From: Persicaria tinctoria
Lineage: Eukaryota > Streptophyta > Magnoliopsida > Caryophyllales > Polygonaceae
NCBI GenBank assembly: GCA_037127255.1
Contig: JBANSL010000004.1
Coordinates: 88,866,627-88,930,626 of the forward strand
Direction of reading: 5' to 3'
DNA: 64,000 nt
This document shows, piece by piece, positions 32,894 to 43,934 of the stretch. The notes below the pieces were generated by a model, which was given only the letters and a program-made list of their open reading frames with translations, had not been told where the DNA came from and searched no databases. The position numbers and the translations under genes are program-made. Every line of letters starts with the position of its first letter. The stretch's first letter is position 1.

Positions 32894-34661
32894 ATGTGGA
32901 TCTTTGGAAGAAAAGGACCATCTGGGTTTTCATCTTCTTCCACAGCTGAACAAGTTACCCAAAGCATCCATGGGAATGGCCTTACTGCTATTGTCACCGG
33001 TAAGCTTACAGAATCTAAACACTTGAACATTTCTCCCACTTTGATCTCTTACTTGATTAATGAGTAGTGTATTTTTGTGTTGTGATTTGTGGAATTTGGT
33101 TTGTGGGTAATCCAAAATTGGGCAAATAAGTAGCCAATTAGTTGACAGTTCTCGGAAATACCCTCTCGATGTAGTTGGGAAATACCCTTTCATTTCAGTT
33201 GGTAGATGAGTCATCTTGTTTATTAACTTGAGCTCAAAGTCAGAAGGAGCAGATGACAGTTCAATAATCCTGACTTGTGTGACTTCAGGAGCATCAAGTG
33301 GCCTTGGAGCAGAAACAACTCGCGCGCTTGCATTGCGCGGTGTCCATGTAGTAACGGCAATGAGGAACTTGGAAGCTGTGGAAAAAGTTAAAGAAGACAT
33401 AATCAGAGAGATACCCACTGCAAAACTAGAAGTTATGAAGTTGGATCTCAGCTCCATGGCTTCTGTTAGGAAATTTGCATCAGAATATATTGCTTCAGCT
33501 AAGCCCCTCAACCTTCTCATGTGAGACATGCTGAACTTAGCTCAATGAATTTGTTGTTTGTTTGTAAGAGGAAAAAGATCATAACTTGGGACTTGTGTTT
33601 TCTCATAGTAATAATGCAGGAATTGTCTGTACTCCCTTCAACCTATCCATAGACAATGTTGAACTTCAGTTTGCAACAAATCATCTGGGTAATCTCCTTC
33701 TTTCCTTTTCCTCATCTGATCATTTGTTTTCAAGATCACCTAATTTTGTTCTTGTATTCAGGGCACTTTCTCTTGACACATCTTCTGTTGGACACCATGA
33801 AAAGGACTGCTCAAGAGAGCAACACAGAAGGGAGAATTGTCATTATTTCATCATATGGTCACAAGTGGGCATACTGGGAAAATTTTGACAAGATCAACGA
33901 TGAATCCGGGTATTGTCTGATCACACAGTTTGAGTTCATTGCTTGGCATTACCTTGGAGAAGTTAATCAACTACAGTATTAGAAATGTTGCTGCCCTCTT
34001 GTATTTCAGGTACAGCCGCCTAGGGGCCTATGTACGGTCAAAGCTTGCGAACATCTTGCACACGAATGAGCTTGCAAGGAGATTGAAGGTACTCTCATCT
34101 ATATGCACATAAAGAATTAAAGCTTTTCATTGACCTTGTTCTGAATCTGGACGTCTCATAGGAGGAAGGGGCTAATGTAACTGCAAATTCACTTCATCCA
34201 GGAGTTATCGCCACTAATATGCTACACCACAACGCTATTGCGGATGGTAATTCCTTGGGTTTGCTCATAAAATCAGTTTATGTTCATTCAGAAAGTTGGG
34301 TTGGGAAGATTTAAGAGTTTTCATGATTACAAGTTAACACAAAAAATGATATTGTTGCAGGAATGATAAAGATACTGGGAAAGCTTGTAATGAAAATTGT
34401 TCAGCAGGTAGAATTCCTCATTAGCCACACTTGACATCAAGAGTTCACCTTTTAACACATTGCTGATGCCTGTGTACACAATTGTGTGAATGGCAGGGTG
34501 CAGCAACTACATGCTATGTGGCACTGCATCCACAGGTAAAAGGGGTCAGTGGAGAGTATTTCATAGACAGCAACATTGCCGACCCATCGTGTCAGGCCAA
34601 AGACCCAGAGTTGGGTAGGAAGCTCTGGGACCTCAGCTTGAGCTTGACAGATCCTACCTAA
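32894..34661 (+). CDS. TIC32-like short-chain dehydrogenase, array copy 4 (shortened C-terminus)
   Basis: Eight exons (32894-32999, 33289-33520, 33609-33688, 33762-33909, 34010-34088, 34162-34246, 34361-34407, 34497-34661) give 313 residues. [25 protein letters not shown] and YVRSK keep all SDR catalytic positions. Near the end, CCTACCTAACC replaces CCTAACC of the other copies. This 4-nt insertion creates TAA at 34659-34661 and removes the last seven residues (an S/T-rich tail). The catalytic core is unaffected. Several non-conservative exon 2 differences ([20 protein letters not shown]) show it is diverging. Confidence 0.88.
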
Positions 34662-35281
34662 CCAAACTACAGAATCATCAAGCTGAACTCTGTACAGCCA
34701 AAAAAAAAATGCCTTTGTGTACATGCCCTTGTTCTCAGTCACCTGAAAAAGCCCGGCCGAGCAGCTTTTGACAAAAGCAGTGAATGGAAGAATAAATAAG
34801 GCCATATATCATTACTGTTCATATAAGCAAAAATATAGATACAAAAGGAGTGTCTTTGTACTTAATCTGATCATACAGTCCCACTTCTACTTATCTACAT
34901 CTATGTATGTACCAAATGATGAATTTTGAAAAAGAACAAAAAACATTTGCCTTTTAAGCAAGAACGGATAACCTTTTAAGAGTCTTTCCTTGATTCTACT
35001 GAAAGCCCTCCAGCCTCAATGGGAGTGAAAAAATTTCTCCCACAGGCAGGTCACAGAAACCTTCTTTCTTTGATTTATATGCTATCTGATTTATCAAACC
35101 AATAATGTATCCATCCCAAGCCTTCTCTGTTCAACTGTTGCACGAGCACGAGACAAACATATGCACCCATGGAGGAATACCGAAGTTGCAGGGTAAATGT
35201 CACCACTGTGATCATCTAGATGCTCCTTTGCTTCTGCCAAATGCACAAGATAGACATGGATCTAAAATATGATATGGAGGG

Positions 35282-38200
35282 CTAGTGATAAACTGCTTGG
35301 GAATTGTGTCCAGATTTGGTCTGACCAAGCAGTTGAGATTCTAAATGTTGGCTAGTACCCATGCTTGGAATAATGTGATCCCTTAAGAGCTGGTGTGATA
35401 CATGATCAGCAAGAGCAGCCTGTCCATGAGCAACGGAGGAAAAGAGGCGGGAGGCCTGTGGAATCCCACGTGCAGCTTCCGGATTCAGATCATGATATAG
35501 GTGAGTACCTCCAGAAAAGGGATTCTTTTGGGGCAATGGGACTCGAGTGCCTTCATGAATTGGCCGGTGAAGATTCAAGGGAATGACACCATTTCCATTT
35601 CCATTAGGGGTGCAATAACCAGATGCACTGTATGACATGGATGCATGAGAAGGAGAGATCATACAATTGGATGATCTTGGACGCAAAAGAGGACTTCCAA
35701 TAGGAGAAACAGGGCATGAGAGGTTAATCCTTGGCATACGAACCTCGCTGCAGATCAACAACAAACGAGTAGGTTAATGAAGTCTTTGTAAAAGAAATAA
35801 GTAATATTGGCATCCATCTACTTGTAAGCTAATATAGCATAGGTAGGTTAGGAGGGAAGAGATAAGAGGCCACATACCTTGATCCCCGAGAAACTATACA
35901 ACTTCGAAGCTGGTGGTTAGCGACTCCTGATTTGAGACATGTAAGTTTCCTTGCATGTTCGAAGCCCTGGAGGAAGAAAGGTAAACTATTAGTTGGAACA
36001 TATAAAATTTCTTAGAAATTAGGCCCACAAGATTCCTTGCCCGTATCACCCTATCTGTATAGAAATTTGCGAGAATAGGAGCAACATCAAATAGGAAGGC
36101 AGAATACCATGGCAGCATCAAAGCTAGGCAAAGGTGGATGAGAAGGGCCCGGAACAAACAGAGGTCTTTCTAGTGGTACGCTGCTTTTAACAAAAGGGTG
36201 CTCCAAGAGCTCTGCGGCAGAAGGACGATGCTGTGGATTCCGTTGCAGACACTGCCTTACAAAGTCTTTTCCCTCAGGTGAAAGATGATCGGGGATAGTA
36301 GGAAGTTCTTTGCTATTTCCGATCTTGAATAAAGCTGGAATCTTCAGATGGAAAAAGATAGCCAAAACAATTAATCACGGAAGGAACAGAACACTTGATT
36401 TTTTTTATTCAAGATACTAGTATTCAACGAGTAACTGAACAATCAAGCAGGCATTTCAACAAAGGAACAGAACAATTGAACCTTTTTTTTATTCGAGATA
36501 CTAGTATTCAACGAGTAACAAGAATGAATGAAGAGATCAAGTTATTTATAGATAATCAAAACTAAAAATTACTAACCCCTTCATATTGGCTCCATGGAGG
36601 CTTTGCAGTAGCCATCTCGAGAACTGTGCACCCAAGACTCCATATATCCACCGAAAGATTGTACCCATTGGAATTTCTAATTACCTGAACAAAAATTGAA
36701 ACTGAGATATATTTCCAGAAATTAGTATCAAGACTGACAATAATTTTAAACAAAACTAACCTCAGGAGCCATCCAGTATGGGCTTCCTTTGAAAGATAAA
36801 GGACTAGGTTGCCCACTTATCTGCATAATTCCAAAACAAAGTATTCTACAATTAGAAATTCATCTTTTCAAGATCATACGGCATATCTCATATAGTTTCA
36901 GCTATCAAGGGTTTCTGCTTTTGGAATATCTGAATTCCGAAGAAAATTGGGAATTGACCTATTTCACACAATTTGCTTATGGATTTATAATAGTTATTAA
37001 TAGTGCACCATTTCCATCTTAGAATCAATCTACAACACTTTGACTAGTTTATTACTCCGTAACGTATAAGAATGAAGTCACGTACATGCTTCGCCATTCC
37101 AAAATCAGCTAGTTTGACACAGCCACTAGGATCGACCAGCAGATTTGCTCCTTTAATGTCCCTAAAACAGCATAGCCATTAACATGTAAAGACTTCAAAA
37201 CTACCTAAATAAAGAGCAACAAGATATAAAATAACGAAAGAACTGATAATCACCGACAGGCAACAGAAGCTTACAAATAGGCTCAACTAACTCACCGATG
37301 GACAGTATTTTTAGCATGCAAATACGCTAGTCCAGACAAAATTTGCTGAGTGAAGCTACGGAGAACGGGTTCACCAAGCTGTCCATATTCTTGAAGAAGT
37401 TTATGGATGGACCCACCAGAGACATACTCTAGATATATGTATAGTTTATCATCAATCTGCAAGAATTTGGAAGAAACCCAGTGAATTGAAAGGGTAAACC
37501 ATAATTGGTATATCATGTCAGGTCTAAATTTGGAAACAGTAACTTGCCATTATCCAAAAACAGCCATCAGCTACCAAAAAGGAAGCACAGAGGAAAAAGC
37601 GACAATTCAAGATTTTAGGACCAGAACAGAGATATACCGATTCAGCTCCGTAATAGCGCACGATATTTGGATGTCTTAAGCTGCTTAGCAAAAAAATTTC
37701 CTGCAAAGTTTGAAAAAAAAACACGGTACTAAACTTAGTTTCTCTAACTAGGTCAAAGATAAATAGAAGTGGCAGAAGGCTTATAACTTACTTGACCTAG
37801 TTGTTCTGCACATTCTTTTGATTTGGCATCATCTGGAAATAAGGTAACCTCCTTCATTGCACACATCTCACCAGTTTCACTAATGTCCAAACAAAGAAAC
37901 AGATAAACAGGTTCTGTTAGAAGATTGTTAAAGAAGTAGCCTTCATATTAAGTTATAAGCAGTCAGCCTCATAAAGTAAAGAACTTTGAAGCGGCAAGTT
38001 TAACAAAATCCAGTCAGAAAAACTATCTTCTTTCAACAGGAATAGAAGGCCAAGCGAGTAAGAGAGAAACCTGTTAAAGCCAAGATATACTTCTCCAAAT
38101 GTGCCTCTTCCAAGCAGTCGTCCCTTCTTCCATTTCCGAGAAAAACCTGCAGAACCCTCCGCACGACCAGGACTTCTCAGGATTGAGGGACTAACAGCTG

Positions 38201-39430
38201 CAGACGAAGTGGCTGAAAAGGGTGATGAAACAGAAAGTGACACAGGAGGGACGGGCAACCGGTGACGTTGTTGATGTCTCCCATCATCAGGTCTCTTTGG
38301 TGGAAATTCCATAATTGTTGTCCCAGCAGAATGTACTGGAGTTGCAGCACCACTTGGTACTCTGGAGCAAGGACCTGGACTTCTCATTTTAGGGCTAAGT
38401 ATTGGGGAAGACTCAGGGCTACACCGACTATTTGGCCAAAGAATTTGTCCTGATATGTCTACAGAATTATGTCTTGAGGTCTTCTGTGAACCTGGACTGG
38501 CACAATTTAAAGAGCTACAGAAGCTAATATCAGAGCACTGCTTAGAGTTGAAAGCTGGATCATGACCCAATGCCTCTACTGGACTTCTGCAAGGGCTCGT
38601 CTTCATGCTAGTTGGTGCACTGAAAAAACCAGCATGAGGAGGAATTTGCAACCTCTGGACATGAGTAGCCCTTTTAGGCCTTTGTCTTTGTTTAGGGGAA
38701 GTAGGGGGTACAGGTTCACTCAAAAGTAGGCTAAGCAGCTTTGGTTGATCCTTTCCTTTGTCATTAGAGGATTGATCCTTGTGCTTTATGCTGCAGTAAT
38801 TGTTGAAATAGATATAAGACAACCAAGATAATAAACTTTCCTAATGTTGCATTCAACATGTATAAGGAATAAGGAGTGTTCCACAAACTGAAAGCCAGAA
38901 ACCTACCTAGTTGGGCTGTTGATAGCAGTTCTGGCTGCACTTTCATAATCAGACGCCTGAGGACTAAGCCGTGAGTCAATTGGGTCATCAGTGGACAATG
39001 TTGAGTCACTAGAAAATGAAGCAGTAGCTAAATCTCTTTCGCCATACAACTGTTTCCCCCTATTTGAAGCATGCCGAGAAAGAGAAGATAGAGGCAACGG
39101 GTTACAGCATCCACCTAATCCTGCTTCTTGAGATGAGTTAATACCAGAGTCAGAGAAACGCTGAACCCTAGGAAGCGGAAGAGGTTGAGAAGGTTGCCGA
39201 TCTGAGAAACTCTGACATCGGGATACTTGTGTGGAAGGCAGTGCTGATCTAGATACTCGAAAAACCCTTTCTGATATAGTAGCAGCTACTCTTTGCGACC
39301 TTCCGGAGCTGAGGTTCTCCTTGTTTTTCGAAACATTCTTAAATTTTTCATGTAAGGTGTTGATGAAACTTTGTTTCTTCACATTCGTCTTCACCTCTTT
39401 AGGTGAAGACTTCCTCCTCCAAAAAGGCAT
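35282..39430 (-). CDS. YDA-like: YODA-like MAP kinase kinase kinase (MEKK subgroup)
   Basis: Eleven coding exons on the minus strand (39430-38907, 38790-38071, 37879-37792, 37700-37638, 37456-37296, 37161-37086, 36820-36761, 36684-36577, 36341-36108, 35966-35878, 35747-35282) give 862 residues. The long Ser/Pro-rich N-terminus begins [13 protein letters not shown] and contains [13 protein letters not shown], as in YODA. The kinase domain spans about 396-660: [13 protein letters not shown] loop, catalytic Lys424, HRDIKGAN with Asp520, DFG at 538-540, then [10 protein letters not shown]. All catalytic residues are kept. The family acts above MKK4/5-MPK3/6 in stomatal, embryo and immune signalling. 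The C-terminal tail is Ser-rich and non-catalytic. The length is near that of Arabidopsis YDA (883). The closest Arabidopsis paralogue (YDA or MAPKKK3/5) is a judgement from N-terminal motifs. Confidence 0.93.
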
Positions 39431-40400
39431 GTCTTACTGATTTCTCATCTGCATGCACAAACGTAACATTTAAGTATAGTAAAAACTACATAAAGAGTGA
39501 TAATATATAATAACTCAAATCACTTCCAAGTAAGCTGAGATATGACTATACCTGCTGTTTGGGGCTCTGTCAAGAACCCAAACCAACTAGATATTAGCGA
39601 CAATCACCAGCTCGGAATATGATTAAAATTCCAAAACATCATCATTTGAGGGAACAAGTCTTTAACTCTCAATGAACTAGTAAGAAAATTAGAGAAACAA
39701 GGAAAAAGTTTAGACACCTGAGACTATATTCAAGTTCTGAAATTCCAAAATTCCATTCCAGATAACAAGGCTTTCATTGACACCACCTGAGACTACATTC
39801 AAATTCTGAATACATACTGACAATTCCCAAAATTGAAATAAAAAACACTTGTCTGAATATTAATTCCCAAAATTCAGCAGACGAGACTGACAATTCAAAT
39901 TCAAATAGTTCTTTAACAATTTACAATACATTTTGCAATTTTTTTTATGGATCCATTGACACCAACACCACCACATCATATAGTCCTCGTGACAGCAAAG
40001 AAAATACCAAATTCTCCACGATCCAAATCCAATTTCACAAACCAAACTCCAACCCATAAAAAAAATACCCCCCATCGAGCTCCACTTCAACCTAAAAATT
40101 CAAAATCAGCAATGGTTTCCGATCCCTAAACTGCAAGTAACAAAAAGAAGCGAAATTGATTTAGAACAAGGGACGAGCGAACCTACCTGTACAAGCAAGC
40201 TTCGGTGCGACAATTCAACTACAAATTGCACTTCAAAACACCCCGTATAAAAACCCTAACCAGACCAAACAAGTACAGAATCAGAAAATTTCACTCAAAT
40301 TGCAAGTAAAATTGACACTCTCACCCTCTCCGCAAGCTCTTTGCGAGGAACTTGCCTGCTTAGTGTCACGAACTTGCGTTAGCTTGTGAGTGGAGAGAGA
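39431..40400 (-). promoter_or_regulatory. 5' leader with intron and mini-uORF of the MAPKKK gene
   Basis: On the minus strand a leader exon from about 40400 ends with TACAG|GTAGG at 40187. The intron ends with GCATGCAG at 39449. The 18-nt leader remnant (39448-39431) contains ATG AGA AAT CAG TAA, a four-codon uORF ending 3 nt before the main ATG. The splice sites are inferred from sequence. Confidence 0.55.
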
Positions 40401-40768
40401 GAGAGACGTTGGAGTTGAAACTGAAGGGCGTTTGCGAAATTAAAGAAAATTCTTTAAAGACAATCTTGAAAATGAAAGCACTCGTGAATCGTGAAGACGA
40501 GGAGGGGTATTTTGGTAAATAGAGGGGTTGATGGGTAACACTGGCATCACTGCACACGTCAGATCTGGTAGAATGACGTCATGAGACTGTGATCGGACGG
40601 TGGAGGATGGTGGAGGGGAAGACTTGTGTTGTTTATCTGAAACACGTTTGTTGTCCTGTTTAAGGAAACTTAATCCCTTCATTAATGAGTAATTAAATCA
40701 CCAATTACTCTTAGTTACTTTATGGAAGTCAGTTGCTTTATTAAAAAAATCTGTAATTTGAATTTATA

Positions 40769-41049
40769 CTCCATCCGTCTCGAAAAACAAGTCGTTTTAG
40801 ACTAATTGAGTTGTATCAAAATACATGTCATTTTAGGTTTTCTAGGTAGAGGGATAGTAATGATTTGTATTGGTTTTTGTGTTGTTGACTTTTTAAAAGA
40901 GTTTGATTGGTTAAAAAATATAGTGGATATTTAAAAATAATAAAATTAATGAAAAAAGTTAGTGGAATGATGATGTTGATTGATAGATGAATGTTTTATT
41001 AAAACTAGTGCACAATGCTAAAACGACTTGTTTTTCGAGACGGAGGGAG
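40769..41049. mobile_element. Stowaway-like MITE
   Basis: A 281-bp element with TA on both sides (40767-40768, 41050-41051). Inverted ends: CTCCATCCGTCTCGAAAAAC on the left and CTCCCTCCGTCTCGAAAAAC on the reverse-complemented right. The TIR is about 32 bp. It lies upstream of the MAPKKK gene promoter. Confidence 0.88.
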
Positions 41050-41051
41050 TA

Positions 41052-42123
41052 TTATTGAATGAAAAACCCTCCTTGTAATGAAAGACAATTCCGAATCCGC
41101 TTTGTCTACGAACAAGGAAGCTATAAGTAATGCAACTATGAATTTCATGGAGAGTTCGATCCTAGTTAAAAGACCCAGGAAGTTTAAAAATTGAAGAAGT
41201 GTGATATATTCCTGTATTTGGTTGACAGAAAGACACAAGAATTCAATTTCTCGTGAATTTTAATTTCTCTAAATCGTAGAAAGTTCACTTATCTGAGAAA
41301 CTAAGTGAGTTCAACTTCCATTCTTTTTTAAGGTAATTTTCTTTATTTTTCTATTTATATTTCTAAAAATAAAAATTCAACCAAACAAATTTTTTTTCGA
41401 TTTATGGGAAGTACATTTCACGGAAATTCAATTCATGGGAAGTATGTTTCCGGGTATTATACTCCCCGCATTCAACCAAACGAGCCCTAAGAAAAATGGG
41501 TTTTGTTAACATTAAATTGATGAAATATTTTTAATATTTCTAGAGGATTAGTCATAACCAAAAACTCTGTAAATTTCTAGATGACTTTTTTTTTTTTTTG
41601 TCATTATGGATTTTATGTCAACGTTATCACTTTGGCCCCTAAATGTCAACTGTGGATTTTAAGTCTTCTTTTTTTTATTAGGAAAATTTTCAGGGAAGGA
41701 AAATCTTTACCCGATAACATCAAATGGGATTTTAAGTCATTAAAATGTATGTAAGATTGGATTTTAATTTTTTAAGTCATTAAAATGTATCTAGGACTGG
41801 ATGGATGTGAGAACTGTAATTACTAGGAAATTAATTAATTAATGATGAAAAAACTTTATAAGAATAGAATTTATGAGATTTAAGAAAATATATTTGGATA
41901 ATTTTAATTTTACATAAATTAAAATATTGTGTTTTATTTTATTGAATATGAATTTTTAAGGGAATCGTGTAAAATTATTATTGTAGCTTTTAATAATAAT
42001 AAAATGCTTATTTAAATTATATGTAGATTAAAAGTAATTTATGATTTAAAAAAGTAAACAACAATGGATATGTTAAAATAAAAAAGTCAATTTAATCTTA
42101 CATATCCTACTCATTAATTATAA
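41052..42123. other. AT-rich intergenic stretch
   Basis: No supported gene or RNA. It contains poly(T) runs and short local duplications such as GTCATTAAAATGTAT at about 41737 and 41779. Confidence 0.5.
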
Positions 42124-42769
42124 CTAGTACAAGGCGCGATTTTTAAACTAAAATCTTGATAATATAAAAAATAATATTATAAAATATTAATCAAAGTTAA
42201 GATTCATTAAAATATTTTCCATAAATGTATCTTATAAATATCTCAAAAAATTATTTTTAAGAAAACATCATGTAAAAGTATAATACATAAATATAGATAT
42301 TTAAATCACTTAGTAAAAATAATAATATCATTGTAACTTTTTTAAAATGTGATGTGGTATAAGAGTTATCTAAAATTATATTGTTTACGTCATATCATCA
42401 CAAAAGCGATTTTTTTCTCGAAATATTCACGATTTAAAAAATAATTAAAAAAATGGGCACCGATTGAAACAATTTGTCAAAATATTCACGAATATATATA
42501 GTAAATGTCATAAAAATTAAAAAAAATATAATTGGTTTGAAAAAATAAAAAGAAGGAAAAAATAATAATTAAAGGAAATAAATTTGAGTTAAGCCCAGTA
42601 GCTATATTAAATTAAATTCAATGTTTTAAATTAAGCCCAATTGTTAATGGAAAAAAGAGAAAAATGAGAAATAAAAAAATGAAGGAAAAATAATAATTGT
42701 TCAATATTCCTAAAACTACTCTAAGGTTGACACGTAAGCAAAGTCTTATAAATTAAAGTTATATATAGA
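42124..42769 (-). mobile_element. Short non-autonomous Helitron, second copy
   Basis: On the minus strand it starts A|TCTATATATAACTTT at 42769 and ends TTGTACTAG|T at 42124, with a degraded terminal hairpin (ATCGCGCC). It is related along its length to 16880-17625, sharing TTGACACGTAAGCAAAGTCT near the 5' end and the AT-rich core. It has a single 5' terminus and no coding sequence. Confidence 0.7.
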
Positions 42770-43069
42770 TTCCCTATTTTATTTTAATGGAATTGAAATT
42801 CGGTCGAAATTCAATTTTCTGATTTTTTAAAATAGACAATTTTATCCAAATTAACACATGTATTGAAATAATTTTTAAAATATTTCACTTCCTAGACTTT
42901 TTATAAATAAACCATCTAAACAAACACATAGATAGAAGGACAAAATTAAAGTTTTTATTAAGGAGCTAGATCGACGTATATATTTTTGTGTGTTGTTGAG
43001 GAGATTAATTTTGGTTGTTGTTACTCCTTGTATATCTTTTCGTATTGCTATCCGCATGGTTTAATCTTG

Positions 43070-43395
43070 TCAAACGTATGATTAGATCAATGGCTTTCAG
43101 TGTCGGAAAAGGTTTAGTCGACACCGATTTTCGAAGCGGCGGAGCCTCAAAACTCCAAGTCGGCAGAAGGTAGGTTGCTGGTGTTGAGTTAAGTCTTGCA
43201 GAGGTGCTAAGTTGCCAACACCGACACGAGGAGTCGACTGTCGACAAATTGTTTTCCGAATCCGACATGAGGAGCCGAGAAACTTGTTGGCCAGGGCAGT
43301 CTTGCAGTATTTTGGTGTTTGACGACACCGACATCCAAAGTCGGTAAAAATGTTGTCGTCTCCGACCCTCGAGTCAATGGCTCGGCCGTACATTC
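43070..43395. repeat. Unassigned GC-richer repeat-like segment
   Basis: The segment has recurring GTCGGCAG, GTCGACACCGA and CGACACGAGGAG motifs in both orientations, embedded in AT-rich DNA. It is probably a transposon remnant, but I cannot identify element ends. The open frames here look fortuitous. Confidence 0.3.
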
Positions 43396-43630
43396 AACAA
43401 AAATTTGGCTTAGTCTATGACTAGATATGATTTGTTGAGACTTATCGACTTATATATTAGATTTAATTTGTTCATAATTTTTGTTCTTTATCTATCAACA
43501 TAAACATAGTTATCAATTGGATTGGTCTCTCAATTTGTCACCCAATTTAATTTGTTGCACTTGTGTTGCAAACGCCTATCGAGAAACTACGTATTAATCT
43601 CAAGAACTAAAATAATGTTAAACCCTTGAC

Positions 43631-43637
<7 letters not shown>

Positions 43638-43662
<25 letters not shown>
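43638..43662. repeat. (TA)n microsatellite
   Basis: About 12 consecutive TA/AT dinucleotides. Confidence 0.9.
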
Positions 43663-43664
<2 letters not shown>

Positions 43665-43934
43665 AAATTAATATAAATCGTTGACTTCCTAGTCATTTTA
43701 AATTTATTTAAATGTGGTCAGCAGCTCATGCTTGAGCAACAATTAAGCTAATACAACACTACTATATTTCAGATAGCGTTTTTTGAACTTATTTTTATAT
43801 TAAAAACTTTAATTGAAAAAATTTATCTAAAGAATCAATTTCTAAAATCAAAAGTAAAATAATTAAAATTTTAAAAATATTGTACATTGTAAGGTTAAAA
43901 GAAGATCAATCAATTCAATTAGCCCTAAAAATAA

